From contig CM053276.1 in assembly GCA_028583415.1 (NCBI GenBank), forward strand, positions 55,822,814 through 55,886,813: DNA of 64,000 nt. The letters run 5' to 3'. Of the stretch, positions 34,293 through 46,455 are shown piece by piece (the first letter of the stretch is position 1; the number at the start of each line of letters is the position of its first letter). The notes beneath the pieces were generated by a model, which was given only the letters and a program-made list of their open reading frames with translations, was not told the origin of the DNA and made no database searches. Origin of the DNA: Protea cynaroides. Taxonomy: Eukaryota > Streptophyta > Magnoliopsida > Proteales > Proteaceae. A program made the translations under genes and the position numbers.

Positions 34293-34666
34293 CTAAAAGA
34301 ATTGCACGCACGAGGGTCAGCTCTCCAACTTGACCTCAGTGAGAAAACAAAATAATGCAAAAAACATATGCATACATTCAATTCATATCTTTGGTCTAGT
34401 TTTTAAGTTTGCAATGTGCTATAGAAAGGATTGGAGGCTCCTACACCTCTATACATGAGTGTGTATCCGCCCAATGCATCAAACACCATTTCCGTCCCAC
34501 ATGCACCCACCATGGAATAGAGATAGAGCAAAAGTGTTCAGATCAAATACTGCATAAGGCTATCCTCGACGCCTTACCCATAACAATACGTATGCCCCTG
34601 CTGGCGAGGGCTTACAATCTGGGCTCGCAACTTACTAATCCTAAATGTAATCCAGTGTATCCAAGG

Positions 34667-36859
34667 TGCTAGACCCGCACTCCAAGAACCTGATCTAAAC
34701 CTTTCATTTATGTCATAATAGATCATCCAATCATCACCGAGCCAGACAAGATAAGCGGATGACAATCAGGTACGAAAATGGACCTCAAAGTATAGAATAA
34801 TTCCTACCGATTGATGCTACCGGTCAACTGGTATGGCCTGCATAGTAGACCACTTAGATCCGGAGAAGGATCTCTGCGGGTCTCACTTTTCAAATTTCGA
34901 ACCGAAGGACTTTCCTAATGTTAGGAGGCTTCCTAAACTCAACCCTAGCCTACATAAGGACCCTTAAACCTCCTAAAATCTCTTTCATTGATCCTCACAA
35001 ACCCTAGAGAGGAGAAAGAGATTGAAGAAGGAGAAGAAGCAAGGAAGGAGAGGGATGAGCCATCGTTGTCGTTGGACGAAGAATACATTACTGTGAACCA
35101 ACGGTAAGTGCTTAAACCTTCCTATAATTTAATCGTTCTAGGATGGTTAGTCATGCTTGGATCAATACCATGCAAAGTGAGGTATTGATCTATACCATAG
35201 TTTTGCCGTCAAACCATAATCTAGTCGGTAAACCCTAGATTCAAGTTCTAGGTTGAAGATCATCGAAACTAGGAATTGAATGGAGTTGGAAACAACTCTA
35301 ACTTGTTTCTCAGACCTAGAATGTATAGGAAAAACCCTAGAACCAATAGGGGGTGACCGACGGAAGGCGAGAACTGGGTTTATGGTCTTCCAGAGACATA
35401 CCGATCGACTATACCGGTCGCACCCTATGCGACCGGTACCTACGATCGGTATCTCCCGGAGGCTGGTCTGTGGGGAGTGGTTAACCATACCAGTTGCACC
35501 TTTCCCCATAGTACCACGGCCGGTACCTGCGACCAGTAGTTGCGACCGGTCTATACTGTGAGAAGTGTTTTGACCTTGGTGGTTTTTCGACCAACGTAAA
35601 CCCTAAGGAAAACTATTCTAACTCAACCCTAACATTGTGTAGGACCTTGGATAGCAAGTTTGGATTCTGCAATGTGGAGCAAGTTAGCAATCAAGCGTTA
35701 GGTAAGGGAATCAAACCTAAACCCTAATAATTTAATAACAGTAAAATGTTGTTAATAACTATGATTTTATGGACTGATGTTTGTGCATACTCGCATGTCA
35801 TCCTTTACTTTCAGTTATTATTATTGTTCATGCATACTCGTTATGCTAGGATGTGATTGTTAGGCATGTGATTATTTTCGTTGGTGTGTGGAATAGGAAG
35901 GGTCAGGGGTCTGGGATCATTTGTCACACTAGCACCTTTTCGTATCGTTCTGTCTTAGCATGCTTTGTGCAGGTAGGGTACCAGGGGGAGGAAATGGCAC
36001 TGTGGTCTTCGGCCTGGCCACTAGACTCTAGCTCTATCTCTATGTCGTAGGGAGTTGTGCTAGGATAGGGCCTACTGTGATGACATATAGGATTGGTTAG
36101 TTGCGAGCCCAGTTTGCAAGCCCTCACCAATAGGGGCTTACGTGTTGGTATGGGTAGCGTATCAGGGGAAGTATTGGTGGTGTTTGATCCGGATGCTTTA
36201 GCTCTATCTCTATTCCATGGAGGGTGCATGTGGGACGACAGTGGTGTTTGATCCATTGGGCGCATTCACACACTCGTGTATAGAGGTGCGGTGGCCGCCA
36301 ATCCTTTCTATAACACATTGCAAATTTAAAACAAGACCATGATGTGAATGTTACTCATGCATATATTTGTTGTATTGTCTGATTGTCTTACTGAGCTAAG
36401 TTGTGAGCTCACCCTTGCGTACACACTATTTTTAGATGTTGTTGTCGGTTATACTGTGGAGGACTATATGGATGCTCTGGCATATGGAGGTGTTGCTACT
36501 TTGGAAGTACAAGCAGGAGAGGACGAGCATGACGCTTCATGCGAGTGCCCTTTCTGCGTGTACCTTTAAGATATTGATTTAATTTATTTTATTTATTTAT
36601 TTTTAGTTGGAGAAACAATTGATGTAAGGATATTTATTTACTTTTCGATATTTGAATAACTGGATATTTTATTAAATTTATCAATTGATCACTCAGGTCA
36701 TTTTATTTAAGACTTTCGCTATATTTTATTATTTCCTAATTATGGTTATGTGCAATGGTTTGTATGAGTGGATATGGTCTTATTGAGATCCTGGTGTGAA
36801 CCATTGGTTCGGTGACGGTTCACTCACAATTCTAGTTTAGCCAGAAATGGGGTATGCCA
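34667..36859 (+). repeat. B 5' LTR (2193 bp)
   Basis: It starts TGCTAGACCC (TGTAAGACCC in the 3' copy) and ends ATGCCA (TGTGACA elsewhere), three bases before the primer site. ACCGGT motifs are at about 34818 and 35397-35550. It contains the LTR gene exons. Confidence 0.9.
35643..36569 (+). CDS. LTR gene, B 5' copy: exons 2 (35643-35701) and 3 (36436-36569)
   Basis: Exon 1 ends at 35103 before GTAAGTG. Exon 2, after TTGTGTAG, is 59 nt: one base has been lost, so the frame into exon 3 is disturbed. Exon 3, after CTATTTTTAG, is 134 nt and fully open: GYTVEDYMDALAYGG, VATLEVQAGEDEHDASCEC, then PFCVYL and TAA. It is nearly the same protein text as A although the LTR sequences have diverged clearly. 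No in-frame ATG is seen in exon 1 (the ATG at 35055 is in another frame). Confidence 0.5.
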
Positions 36860-36862
36860 ACT

Positions 36863-36874
36863 TGGTATCAGAGC
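36863..36874 (+). other. Primer-binding site, tRNA-Met (element B)
   Basis: TGGTATCAGAGC three bases after the 5' LTR, identical to the site in A. Confidence 0.95.
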
Positions 36875-37215
36875 TCCTAGGCTCTATCCAACAGACCATA
36901 TTTGCACTTAACTGAGTCGATGAACTGAGATAGAAAAAAATTAATAGTCTTAATAAAATCACACCTTAAGCACTTGTTTGATGCCTGAGACTAAATACGA
37001 AAGAGCATAATATACTATATTAAATGTGAAATTAATAAACAGTCATGCTCTAGATAGAACCTTAATGACAGGTGAGAAAAATCATAAACTTTTATTAATT
37101 TAAAAAGGAAACTGTATAAAAAGTTAATTGTACTATAGGGTACAGTCTACAAGCTGGACAGTTACCCTGTTATAATAAAAACCATGCTGTGAGAGTGAAA
37201 AAAATAAGAGATCTA

Positions 37216-38447
37216 TCATGGGGATGGGGGCATAGGAGGAATAGGATCCGTGATGCCATAGTTACGCTCATAAGCAACCTTGAGCCAGTGTACCTGCTTC
37301 TGCGTGACTCTGAGGCTGTGAGCAAGACACCCTAGGTCACGACTCATCTTAAGCTAGGCATCCCAAATATCTGTAAACATACCCATCACGATATCCGGAG
37401 GAGGTTGGGATGGTCCCGCTGTAGGTGTGGGTGTGGTGTCAGTGCTGGAACGTCCTCCATCTGATCATCATCATCGTCACCATCATCCCCTGCCTCTTCT
37501 GCATGAGCCGCATTGGTTGCTGCTGCTACTGCTGCTGCCATGGCTGTTACCCTCCTAAGCGGACGAGGACGAGCCTCTAACTCCTCATCACTGATGGGTA
37601 AATTGTCCATCCTCATCCGGACAATGGCATCCCAGTCAATGTTTGAGGTCATAGTGTCCTTGACCGTAATCTCACCCCTCATGTCCACCCGTAAGCACCG
37701 CAGAAGAGTAGTGACAAGCCAGCCATAAGGAAGGTTACTGGTCTGATCGGGCAAAGTATCCTGACGCATGGTCCTGATAATAATATAAGGGAGGCAGACC
37801 TTTTCCCTGGTGCAGACGTAGTAAGTCAAGTACTGGATGAGCTGAGACAACTCACTGTAGTGGCCGCTCTGAGGAACAATATCGTGCTGGATGATGCGGC
37901 AGTATACCTGAGGTACAGGTCTCAAGCTAGTAGCTTTCATGGGCGCTCCTGGGTTAAGGATCTTCTCTGAAACCTCCTGGTGCAGATCATCAGTAAGAAA
38001 GCCCTTCATCTTGGGGGCGCAGTACACCAAGTCACCATCATTGGGTATCCCCAAAAGATCAGCAAGCTAGTGAGTGTCAAAGGATATGGGAACGCCTTTG
38101 ACAAAGCTGGTGATGCGAAGGTCCCTGCCATGGCTGAAGTTGTTAACATTTCCCTTGACCTCAAGGTTGGCGTAGAAATGTTTGACTTGGTTGGGGTGGG
38201 TGGTCACACTGTAAGTAATGACAGGTAACCACCAAAGATCACCAAAGGCTGCTTCAACATCAAATCATTGTAGCTGCTCTATGGTTACACGTCGCCCTGA
38301 CTCGATGTTCTTCTCTTCAAACCAGGGAAAACGGGCTTGTGCCGCTGCATAATGAAACCACCACTCATCGAACTACGGAACCGGCGGATGCGGAAGGTTC
38401 ATGCCAGGACCGAATGCATGTTTACCTATGCCATGGCGTTGAGACAT
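37216..38447 (-). pseudogene. Antisense gene in B, interrupted
   Basis: ATG at 38445-38447 (MSQRHGIGKH). The text follows the A copy throughout: ARFPWFEEKNIESG, LGIPNDGDLVYCAP, DIVPQSGHYSELSQLIQYL and LPYIIIRTMRQDTL. Stops relative to A are TAG for CAG in the N-terminal PVPQ segment, TGA for CGA at about 38260, and TAG for CAG near 38070; a frame change lies near 37440 after the Asp-rich stretch. From 38054 to 37386 it is open for 222 residues. The C-terminal helical segment (QVHWLKVAYER) is still readable to a TGA near 37216. It lacks the TAG that breaks the A copy, so the ancestor was one long gene. Confidence 0.75.
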
Positions 38448-38453
38448 TTTGAA

Positions 38454-38572
38454 CTACAAAACAAAAACAAATAATGAGAATTTGGTTAGAATTTTAGAAA
38501 TTTTGGCAGCATAACAATAGTAATGGAAGCAAAAGCCTCAAACTCACCCAAAATCTGGGGAGGAGGACTTAC
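38454..38572 (-). other. Predicted 5'-leader intron of the antisense gene (B)
   Basis: Minus strand: donor GTAAGTCCTCCTCCCC and acceptor TTTTTGTTTTGTAG, seven bases before the ATG; 119 nt. Its place and ends match the A intron (11068-11191) although the intron bodies differ. Confidence 0.65.
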
Positions 38573-39322
38573 ATAACCATCTAACACCATATGGAAACCA
38601 AGCATCCATCAAACAAACAAGAAATTTAGAAATTACAGAAAAAAATTGATTTTTACCAAAACCTAGGTCAAAAACCTAAAATTTTATTTTTAGAAAAACT
38701 ATTCGGAGGAACCTCAAATAAATTGAGGGCTTTTGCTCATAGAGGTCCCTAAACTCATACTAAGCCGAAGAAAAAGAGTTCTTACGGTTAGAATCTTCTA
38801 AACCAAGAAAAACCTAGTTTTTGGGCAAGAAACCATGAAGAAACGATGTAAAAAGGAAGAATGGAAGGAAGAAACTTACTTAGAGACGATGTTCAAGGTC
38901 TTGATCAGAATAAAATCACTTCTAAGATCACCGGTCGGACTGTAGTAACTCACCAAGCCAAAGAGGAATTTCCACCGGAGAGAAAAGAAAGAGGAAAAGT
39001 GAGAAAAATCTCACTTTTTTACGATTTTAAAGACATTCTGGGCATACCAGTCGACGGTTTGCCCCATACCGGTCGATCGGTACCCCTTGGTACTTGCGAC
39101 CGGTACCTCTCGGTCAAGAAATGGTGCTGACTGGTCGATTATACCAGTCGCACCACACTCTATAGTGTCGCGACCGGTAAGTCACGACCGAACAAAAAAA
39201 AAATGATGAATAATGAGGAAATTTTGAAAAAACAAATTCTAGATTGAAGCTTTCCTTACGAGTTTCGCCTTACACTTGTTAAAGACTAACACTATTATGA
39301 CTATTCGATTGTACCTCATGTG

Positions 39323-39339
39323 TTATGTCTTCTTCTCAG
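39323..39339 (+). promoter_or_regulatory. Splice acceptor before gag (B)
   Basis: TTATGTCTTCTTCTCAG is identical to the A site over this stretch, 29 bases before the gag ATG, while the bases between site and ATG differ from A. Confidence 0.55.
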
Positions 39340-39368
39340 ATCCAAGCAGGAAAAAAAACTAATCTGAG

Positions 39369-40640
39369 ATGGCAGGCGGAAACGATCGTAGAGGCTCTCG
39401 AAAGCGTCACCACTCCAGGGTGCGTCAAGACGAGGACAATGTGGAAACAGGAACTATTGATGAGCAAAACCTGAATCCAGAAGGTAGAGAAGGACAGAGT
39501 CCTAGAGTACCAACAAATTTCCCAGGACCTCTTCATACTAACTCGGAGACAATTGTGACAAATTTGGTATATTAGATGGAAGCTCAAAAGAAAGCGTTCC
39601 TGAATGAGATGCTGAAGATGTTCAGGCCATTAGGATATGTCCCTATAGAAGGTATGCCTAAGTCTGGGGGAAATAACACCACACTGTAAATGGTTCGTAG
39701 TACTGGGCTGATGGGCTAAGGACAGAATCTACAACCACCACACCAATTTCCAATGTCGCCTGCCTATCAAGGGATCTATCCGTACCCACCACCATGGTAT
39801 GGAACAAATACACTGGGACAGAATGACCTAAGCCGAGCTGTGGATAGGTTTTTGAAATTGTAACCCCCTACTTTCACAAGAAAACCAGGAAAACAACTAT
39901 GGCCTACATAGTGGGTTGCTGAGATGGAGAAAAACTTCCGTCTAATGACTTGCATGGAGGATGAGAAGGTGCTATTTGCTATGCACATGCTCAAGGAAGA
40001 CGCTAATGCCTGGTAGAATTCTACCTAGACATACTTGGAGACAAAGCACAATCAGATCAATTGGGAAATATTCAATAGAGCTTTCTTTGATAAGTACTTT
40101 CCAAAGAGCTTTCATGATCAAATGGAGAAGAAATTCTTAAATCTGCAACAATCCCAGTCGATGGTTGATGCGTACCAGCAAAGATATGAAGAGCTATTTT
40201 TTGTCGCTCTGGAAAGTATGCAAGAAGAAGAAACCAAGGCACGGAGGTTCACCATGGGATTACGAGGAAGTATCCGAGAGCCTGTCTTGGGTTTGGAGAA
40301 GAAAGTATATAACGAGGCTGTACAGATTGCTAGGGTAATTGATTCAAGCCAAAGAGATAGCTTCTTTGCTCAAAACAGGGGACTGAAGAGGCTTGCTACT
40401 GAGAACACTAGACCATTCCTCCCATACAGGACTCAGTTTGCTGTGGTGCTAGCAAGGAATACTACTGCACCACCACCGTCACAGTTAGCTAGACAAAACC
40501 CAAATGTCAAATGTTTCAACTGTCAACAATTGGGTCATTATGCAAAGACCTGTACACTACTAAGAAGCAACTGTCACAACAAGGAATGATATTCGCAGTC
40601 ACCACTGAGGAGGCAGTCGCATTACCTGATGTGATTACTG
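39369..40640 (+). pseudogene. B gag, multiple stops
   Basis: It starts MAGGNDRRG and follows the A gag. Stops include TAG for CAG after TNLVY, TAA for CAA before GQNLQ, TAA after LKL, the shared TAG in WPT*W (39909-39911), and TAG for TGG in NAWW. The core from 40035 (FFDKYFPKSFHDQ, FLNLQQSQSMVDAYQQRY, RRFTMGLRGSIRE) is open, and the zinc knuckle CFNCQQLGHYAKTC is complete. A one-base deletion near 40560 shifts the frame shortly before the intron. Non-functional. Confidence 0.9.
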
Positions 40641-40720
40641 ATATGATTACGTCCCTTACAATTTGGCTTACTATTTTATTGTGTGTGAGCATGTTGAATT
40701 AAGGGATAATTAAATTTCAG
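40641..40720 (+). other. Predicted gag-protease intron (B), donor mutated
   Basis: The segment begins ATATGATT where A has GTATGACT, so the donor GT is now AT. It ends AAATTTCAG. Removing it joins ITG to TVNIAGVPARVLFDSGA. Length 80 nt. Confidence 0.6.
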
Positions 40721-42040
40721 GAACTGTAAATATAGCTGGTGTACCCGCCAGAGTACTCTTTGACTCTGGGGCCACGCACTCCTATGTTTCTATGCCTTTT
40801 GGGAAGCGAATGGAGTTACCTATCAAGTATTTAACCCCAAGCTTGATAATTTGCTCTCCGTTGGGAGTAGAAGTGGCATTGAATGAATGCTATGGGCCGT
40901 GTACAGTTAGTATTGAGGGCCGAAACCTATAAGCAAATCTGGTTCAACTTGAGATGGCAGACTTTGATGTCATCTTGGGAATGGATTGGCTAGGCCATCA
41001 TTCAGTTAGCTTATTATGTGGTGAAAGAAAACTTGTAATTAAAGATGATAACGGAAAGGAGTTGCTTCACTGGAACCAAGTTACCTAGGAAGCGGAAGCT
41101 GATCATCTCTGCCCTAAAAGCTAAGAGATGCTTAGAGAAGGGAGGAGTGGAGTACTTAGTGTCTGTGGTCGACATCACTGCAGAGGTGCCAAAAATAGAA
41201 GATCTAGATGTGGTACGGGAGTTTTCAGATGTATTTCCATAAGATCTACCAGGTCTACCTCCAGACAGGGCTACAAAGTTTGTGATAGACCTCATGCCAG
41301 GGTCGGCGTCGGTGTCTAAAACACCGTATAGGATGGCCCCTACAGAATTAAAAGAGTTGAAGACCCATTTACAAGAGCTACTAGATAAGGGTTTCATAAG
41401 ACAAAGCATATCGCCATGGGGAGCACCTGTATTGTTTGTAAAGAAGAAGGACAGTAGTGTACGGCTATGTATCGACTACCGAGAGCTGAATAAGTTAACC
41501 ATCAAGAACCGATACCCATTGCCTAGGATCGATGTTCTATTCGATCAATTGCAGGGTGCAAAGGTTTTCTCGAAGATTGATCTTAGATCAGGGTATCACC
41601 AATTGAAGATCAAGGCAGCAGATATCTCGAAGACTACTTTCAGAACAAGATATGTGCATTATGTGTTCTTGGTAATGTCGTTCAGGTTGACTAATGCTCC
41701 AGCGTCGTTCATGGAACTGATAAACCGAGTGTTTCATGACATGTTGGATACTTCGGTCATCGTATTCATTGACGACATCTCGATTTACTCAAAGGACAAG
41801 GAGACTCATGCAATACATTTGAGAGCAGCCCTACAAAGGCTGAGAATGGAGAAGCTTTACGCCAAGTTTAAAAAGTGTGAATTTTGGCTAAAAGAAGTGG
41901 CCTTGTTGGGTCACGTAGTATCTGCAGATGGTATCAAGGTAGATCCAAGCATGATCGTAGCTATATTAGGATGGGATGCACCGAAATCAGTTGCGGAGAT
42001 TCGTAGTTTCCTTGGATTGGCTGGTTACTATAGATAATTC
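40721..42040 (+). pseudogene. B protease and reverse transcriptase
   Basis: The protease active site is intact (LFDSGATHSYV), unlike A, but a stop (TAA) lies near 40930 and a frame break follows the DWLGHHS region. Reverse transcriptase from 41282 is open for 251 residues: [59 protein letters not shown] and [16 protein letters not shown]. It ends in TAA at 42035-42037 after LGLAGYYR, where A continues with RF. Confidence 0.85.
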
Positions 42041-42540
42041 GTGAAAGACTACTCAAGGATCGCCGTTCCACTTACCAGACTAACCAAGAAAGGAGAAAAG
42101 TTCATATGGACAGATGAGTGTGAGAAGTGCTTGCAAACACTGAAGTCAAGACTAGTCTCTGCACCTATCTTGACCATCCCAGCACTGAGCTTGCCGTTCA
42201 CCTTATATACAGATGCCTCAGGGTTGGGTCTTGGATGTGTGTTGATGCAAGGAGAACAGGTGATTGCCTACGCATCAAGACAGTTGAAACAGCATGAGAA
42301 GAACTATCCTACGCATGATCTGGAGTTAGCAGTGGTTATTCACGCAATCAAGACTTGGAGGCACTACCTTGTAAAAAAGTTTCAGATTAAGTCGGATCAC
42401 AAGAGTTTAACTTACATTTTTACTCAGAAAGACCTGAATATGAGATAGAGGAGATGGCTGGAGCTATTAAAAGATTATGATTGTGACATCCAGTACCATC
42501 CGGGTAAGGAAAACGTTGTGGCCAATGCCTTAAGCAGAAA
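42041..42540 (+). pseudogene. B RNase H domain
   Basis: Open from 42041 to 42448: [53 protein letters not shown] and [16 protein letters not shown] for CAG at 42446-42448 (LNMR*RRW). The following VADALSR region reads VANALSR. This B segment is better preserved than in A and shows what the A frameshifts interrupted. Confidence 0.85.
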
Positions 42541-44165
42541 GTGGGCATTGAAACCTGAGGCAGGACCTAGTACAAATGTTGCACTGTGTGTTGCAACCTC
42601 AGGCTCAATAGAGAAGGATAAAGACTATATATTAGAGGCTGCAGGAGATCCAATGGAACAAGGCTTAATTCATAAGTTCACATTGATGTTCGCAGCTTTG
42701 AAAATCTCATCGGATCTCATAGATGAGGTCAATTCTACAGAATCCACAACTCATGACTGTGCAAGAAGATCTAAAGAATGGTAAAAGCAACCCTGACTTT
42801 ACCTTGGATTCAGACAGAGTACTCAGGTAACATGGACGGTTATGTATACCTGAGAGTGAGAACTCAAATATCAGAGATAAAGTTATGACAGAAGCTCATT
42901 ACACCCCATATTTGGTACATCCAGGAAGCACCAAGATGTACCATGATTTAAGAAGATTAGATTGGTGGAGGGGTATGAAAGCGGATGTAGCTCGATTTGT
43001 ATTCCAATGTCTGAATTGCCAGCAACTTAAAGCTGAAAGGTAGAGACCCGCAGGTTTGCTACAACCACTATCGGAGCCAGCATGGAAGTGAGATTGTTTC
43101 ACAATGGATTTCGTCAGTAGCCTACCCTTGACACCAAGGTCAGTGGATGCAGTATGGATTATAGTCGATCGACTTACCAAGACAGCTCGATTCATTGTTG
43201 TCAGACCTCAGTATACCATGGAGAAGCTAGCCAAGCTATATGTGGATAATATAGTCAGACTTCATGGCATCCTTGAAAGTATAGTATCTGACAGAGTTCC
43301 TCATTTTACATTAAAGTTCTGGGAAGGATTACAGAAAGTCATGGGAACTAAGTTGAAGTTTAGTACAACTTTTCATCCTCAGACAGACGGGCACTTAGAA
43401 AGAACTAGTTAAATTTTGGAGGATATGCTCAGAGCGTGTGCCCTAGATTTCAATGGAGCTTGGGACGATAAGCTATCGCTCATCGAGTTTACCTATAACA
43501 ATAGTTACCAGGCTACTATCCAAATGGCTCCATATGAGGCACTCTATGTGAAGAAATGTCATACAACTCTGTTATGGAATGAGGTAGGAGAGAAAAGGAT
43601 TGTAGGATCAGAATTCGTCGAAGAAACTTGTCGAGTGATTGATCAAATTAAGGAAAGAGTGAAGACAGCTGAAGTTCGACAAAAGAACTATGCAGATAAC
43701 TAACGTCGAGATCTAGAGTTTGCAGTGGGTGATAAAGTGTTCTTGAATATATCACTTATGCGAGGTCTGAAACGGTTTGGTATGAAGGGGAAGCTATGCC
43801 ATAGGTATATGGGACCATATGAGATTTTGACCGGACATGGTAATGTGGCATATCAACTAGCTCTACCACCATCCATTTCAAGCGTTCATGATGTGTTTCA
43901 TGTTTCTTTATTGAAGATGTATGTCAGGGATCCATCGCACATCTTGACAGTAGATCCACCAGACTTGACAGAGGACTTGACATTTGAAGTGGTACCTGTG
44001 ATGCTCACAAGCCGAAAGGTACAATATCTCCGAAGCAAGGATATCCATTATGTGAAAGTGCATTGGAAAAGTCAAGATGTAGAAGAAATCACTTGGGAGG
44101 AAGAGAACGCGATGCGAAAGGAATACCCTAACCTTTTTTATGATCAAGGTACGTTCAAATTTTGA
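42541..44165 (+). pseudogene. B integrase with chromodomain-like tail
   Basis: The linker and zinc region (CLNCQQLKA near 43005-43030) have frame breaks. The core runs from 43104 (MDFVSSLPLTPRSVDAVW, SDRVP, HPQTDG). The second catalytic Asp is kept but the next Asp-Pro reads VP. TAA breaks the core near 43410 (SERT.QILED of A) and TAA again at 43703 (YADN*RRD). The tail (VKVHWKSQDVEEITWEEE) is intact to TGA at 44163-44165. Confidence 0.85.
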
Positions 44166-44181
44166 GGCTGAAATTTATTTT

Positions 44182-44250
44182 AAGGGTGGGGGAGTTATGA
44201 AACCTACATGCAAATTTCTGGGACGAAATTTCTTGTAAGGGTGGGGGAGT
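44182..44250 (+). promoter_or_regulatory. Duplicated polypurine tract (B)
   Basis: AAGGGTGGGGGAGTTATG at 44182 and AAGGGTGGGGGAGT ending at 44250 are separated by about 54 bp containing AAACCTACATGCAAATTTC, also present between the two tracts of A. Confidence 0.8.
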
Positions 44251-46455
44251 TGTAAGACCCGTACTCCATGAACCCGATCTAAACCTTTCATTCCTGTCAT
44301 AACAGGTCTTCCAATCATCACCTGGCCAGACAGAATGAGCGGATGACAATCAAGTATGAAAATGGACCTCAAAGTATGAAATAATTCATACCGATCGATG
44401 GTACCGGTCGACCGGTATGGCCTGTGCAGCAGACCACTTAGATCCTAAAAAGGATCTCTGTAGGTCCCACTTTCCAAATTCCAAACCGAAGGACTTTCCT
44501 AATGTTAGGAGGCTTCCTAAACTCAACCTTAGCATATATAAGGACCCTTAAACCTCCTAAAATCTCTTTCATTGATCCTCACAACCTTAGGGAGGAGAAA
44601 GAGATTGAAGAAGGAGAAGAAGCTAGGAAGGAGAGGGAAGAGCCGCCATTGCCGTTCGATGAAGAACACGTTACCGCAAACCAACGGTAAGTGCTTAAAT
44701 CTTACTATACTTTAATCATTCTAGGATGGTTAGTCATGTTTGGATCAATACCATGCAAAGCGAGGTATTAATCTAAACCATAGTTTTGCCGTCAAAACCT
44801 AATCTAGTCGGCAAACACTAGATTCAAGTTCTAGGTTGAAGATCATCAAAACTAGGACTTGAATGGATTTGGAAACAATTCTAACTTGTTTCTCAGACCT
44901 AGAATGTATAAGAGAAAGCCTAGAATCAATAGGGGGTGACCGACGGAAGGCGAGAACTGGGTGTATGGTCTTCTGGAGACACACCGGTCGACCATACCGG
45001 TCGCACCCTATGCGACCGGTACCTGTGACCGGTATCTCCCAGAGGCTGGTCTGTGGGGATCAGTTGACCATACCTATTGCACCTTTCCCCACAGTGCCGC
45101 GACCGCTACCTGTGACCAGTTCCTGCGACCGGTTCCTGCGATCGATTTGCACTGTGGGAAGTGTTTTGACCTTGTTGGTTTTTCGACCAACGTAAACCCT
45201 AAGGAAAACTATTCTAACTCAACCCTAACATCGTGTAAGACCTTGTGATAGCGAGTTTAGATTCTGTAACATGGAGCAAGTTAGCAATCAAGCATCAGGT
45301 AAGGAAATCAGACCTAAACCCTAATAATTTAATAACAATAAAACGTTGTTAATAACTATGATTCTGTGGACTGATGTTTGTGCATACTCGCATGTCATCC
45401 TTTACTTTTAGTTATTATTACTGAACATGCGTACTCGTTATGCTAGGATGTGACTGTTAGGCATGTGATTGTTTTCATTGGTGTGTGGAATGGGAAGGGC
45501 CGGGGGTCTTGGATCATTCCTCACATTAGCACCTTTTCGTATCATTCTGTCTTATCATGCTTGGTGCGGGTAGGGTATCAGGGGGAGGAAGTGGCACTAT
45601 GGTCTCCAGCCTAGCCACTAGACTCTAGCTCTATCTCTATGCCATAGGGAGCTATGTTGGGATAGGACCTACTGTGATGACATATAAGATTGGTTAATTG
45701 CGAGCCCAGTTTACAAGCCCTAGCCAATAGGGCTTACGTGTTGTTATGGGTAGGGTATCAGGGGAAGTGTTGACGGTGTTTGATCCGGAGGCTTTAGCTC
45801 TATCTCTATTCCATGGTGGGTGCATGTGGGATGACAGTGGTGTTTGATCCATTGGGCGGCTTCACACAGTCGTGTATAGAGGTGCGGTGGCCGCCAATCC
45901 TTTCTATAGCACATTGAAAACTTAAAACCAGACCATGATGTGAATGTTACTCATGCATATATTTGTTGCATTGTCTGATTGTCTTACTGAGCTAAGTTAT
46001 GAGCTCACCCTTGTGTACACACTATTTTTAGATGTTGATGCTGGTTATACTGTGGAGGACTATATGGATGCTCTGGCATATGGAGGTGTTGCTACTTTGG
46101 AAGTACAAGCAGGAGAGGACGAGCATGACGCTTCATACGAGTGGCCTTTCTACGTGTACCTTTAGGATGTTGATTTAATTTATTTTATTTATTTATTTTC
46201 AGTTGGAGATACAATTGATGTAAGGATATTTATTTACGTTTCGATATTTAAATAACTGGATATTTTATTAAATTTATCAATAGATCACTCAGTTCATTTT
46301 ATTTAAGACTTCCACTGTATTTTATTATATTCTGATTATGGTTATGTGCAATGGTTTGTATGAGTGGACACGGTCTTATTGAGATCCTGGTGTGAACCAT
46401 TGGTTCGGTGATGGTTCACTCACACTTCTGGTTCAGCCAAAAATGGGATGTGACA
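44251..46455 (+). repeat. B 3' LTR (2205 bp)
   Basis: It begins TGTAAGACCCG after the polypurine tract and ends GATGTGACA, followed by CAAGG. TATATAAG lies at 44535-44542. ACCGGT motifs are at 44402-44416 and 44983-45140. Confidence 0.9.
45239..46165 (+). pseudogene. LTR gene, B 3' copy: exons 2 (45239-45298) and 3 (46032-46165)
   Basis: Exon 1 has PPLPFDEEHV, close to PPLPFDEAHA of A, and ends at 44686 before GTAAGTG. The exon 2 acceptor is damaged (GTGTAA in place of GTGTAG). Exon 2 is 60 nt and exon 3 is 134 nt and open to TAG. Three cysteines are lost: the end reads SYEWPFYVYL where A and the B 5' copy have SCECPFCVYL. The changes are G-to-A type or close to it. Probably inactive. Confidence 0.5.

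Larger units (their letters stand above)
34667..46455 (+). mobile_element. B: 11.8-kb chromovirus inserted in the C LTR
   Basis: The two LTRs (34667-36859, 44251-46455) are flanked by the perfect duplication CAAGG (34662-34666 and 46456-46460). The internal layout equals A: tRNA-Met primer site, antisense gene, splice acceptor, gag, short intron, pol, double polypurine stretch. The LTR pair differs far more than that of A in the stretches compared, so B is older, yet younger than C. Gag and pol carry many stops. Confidence 0.95.
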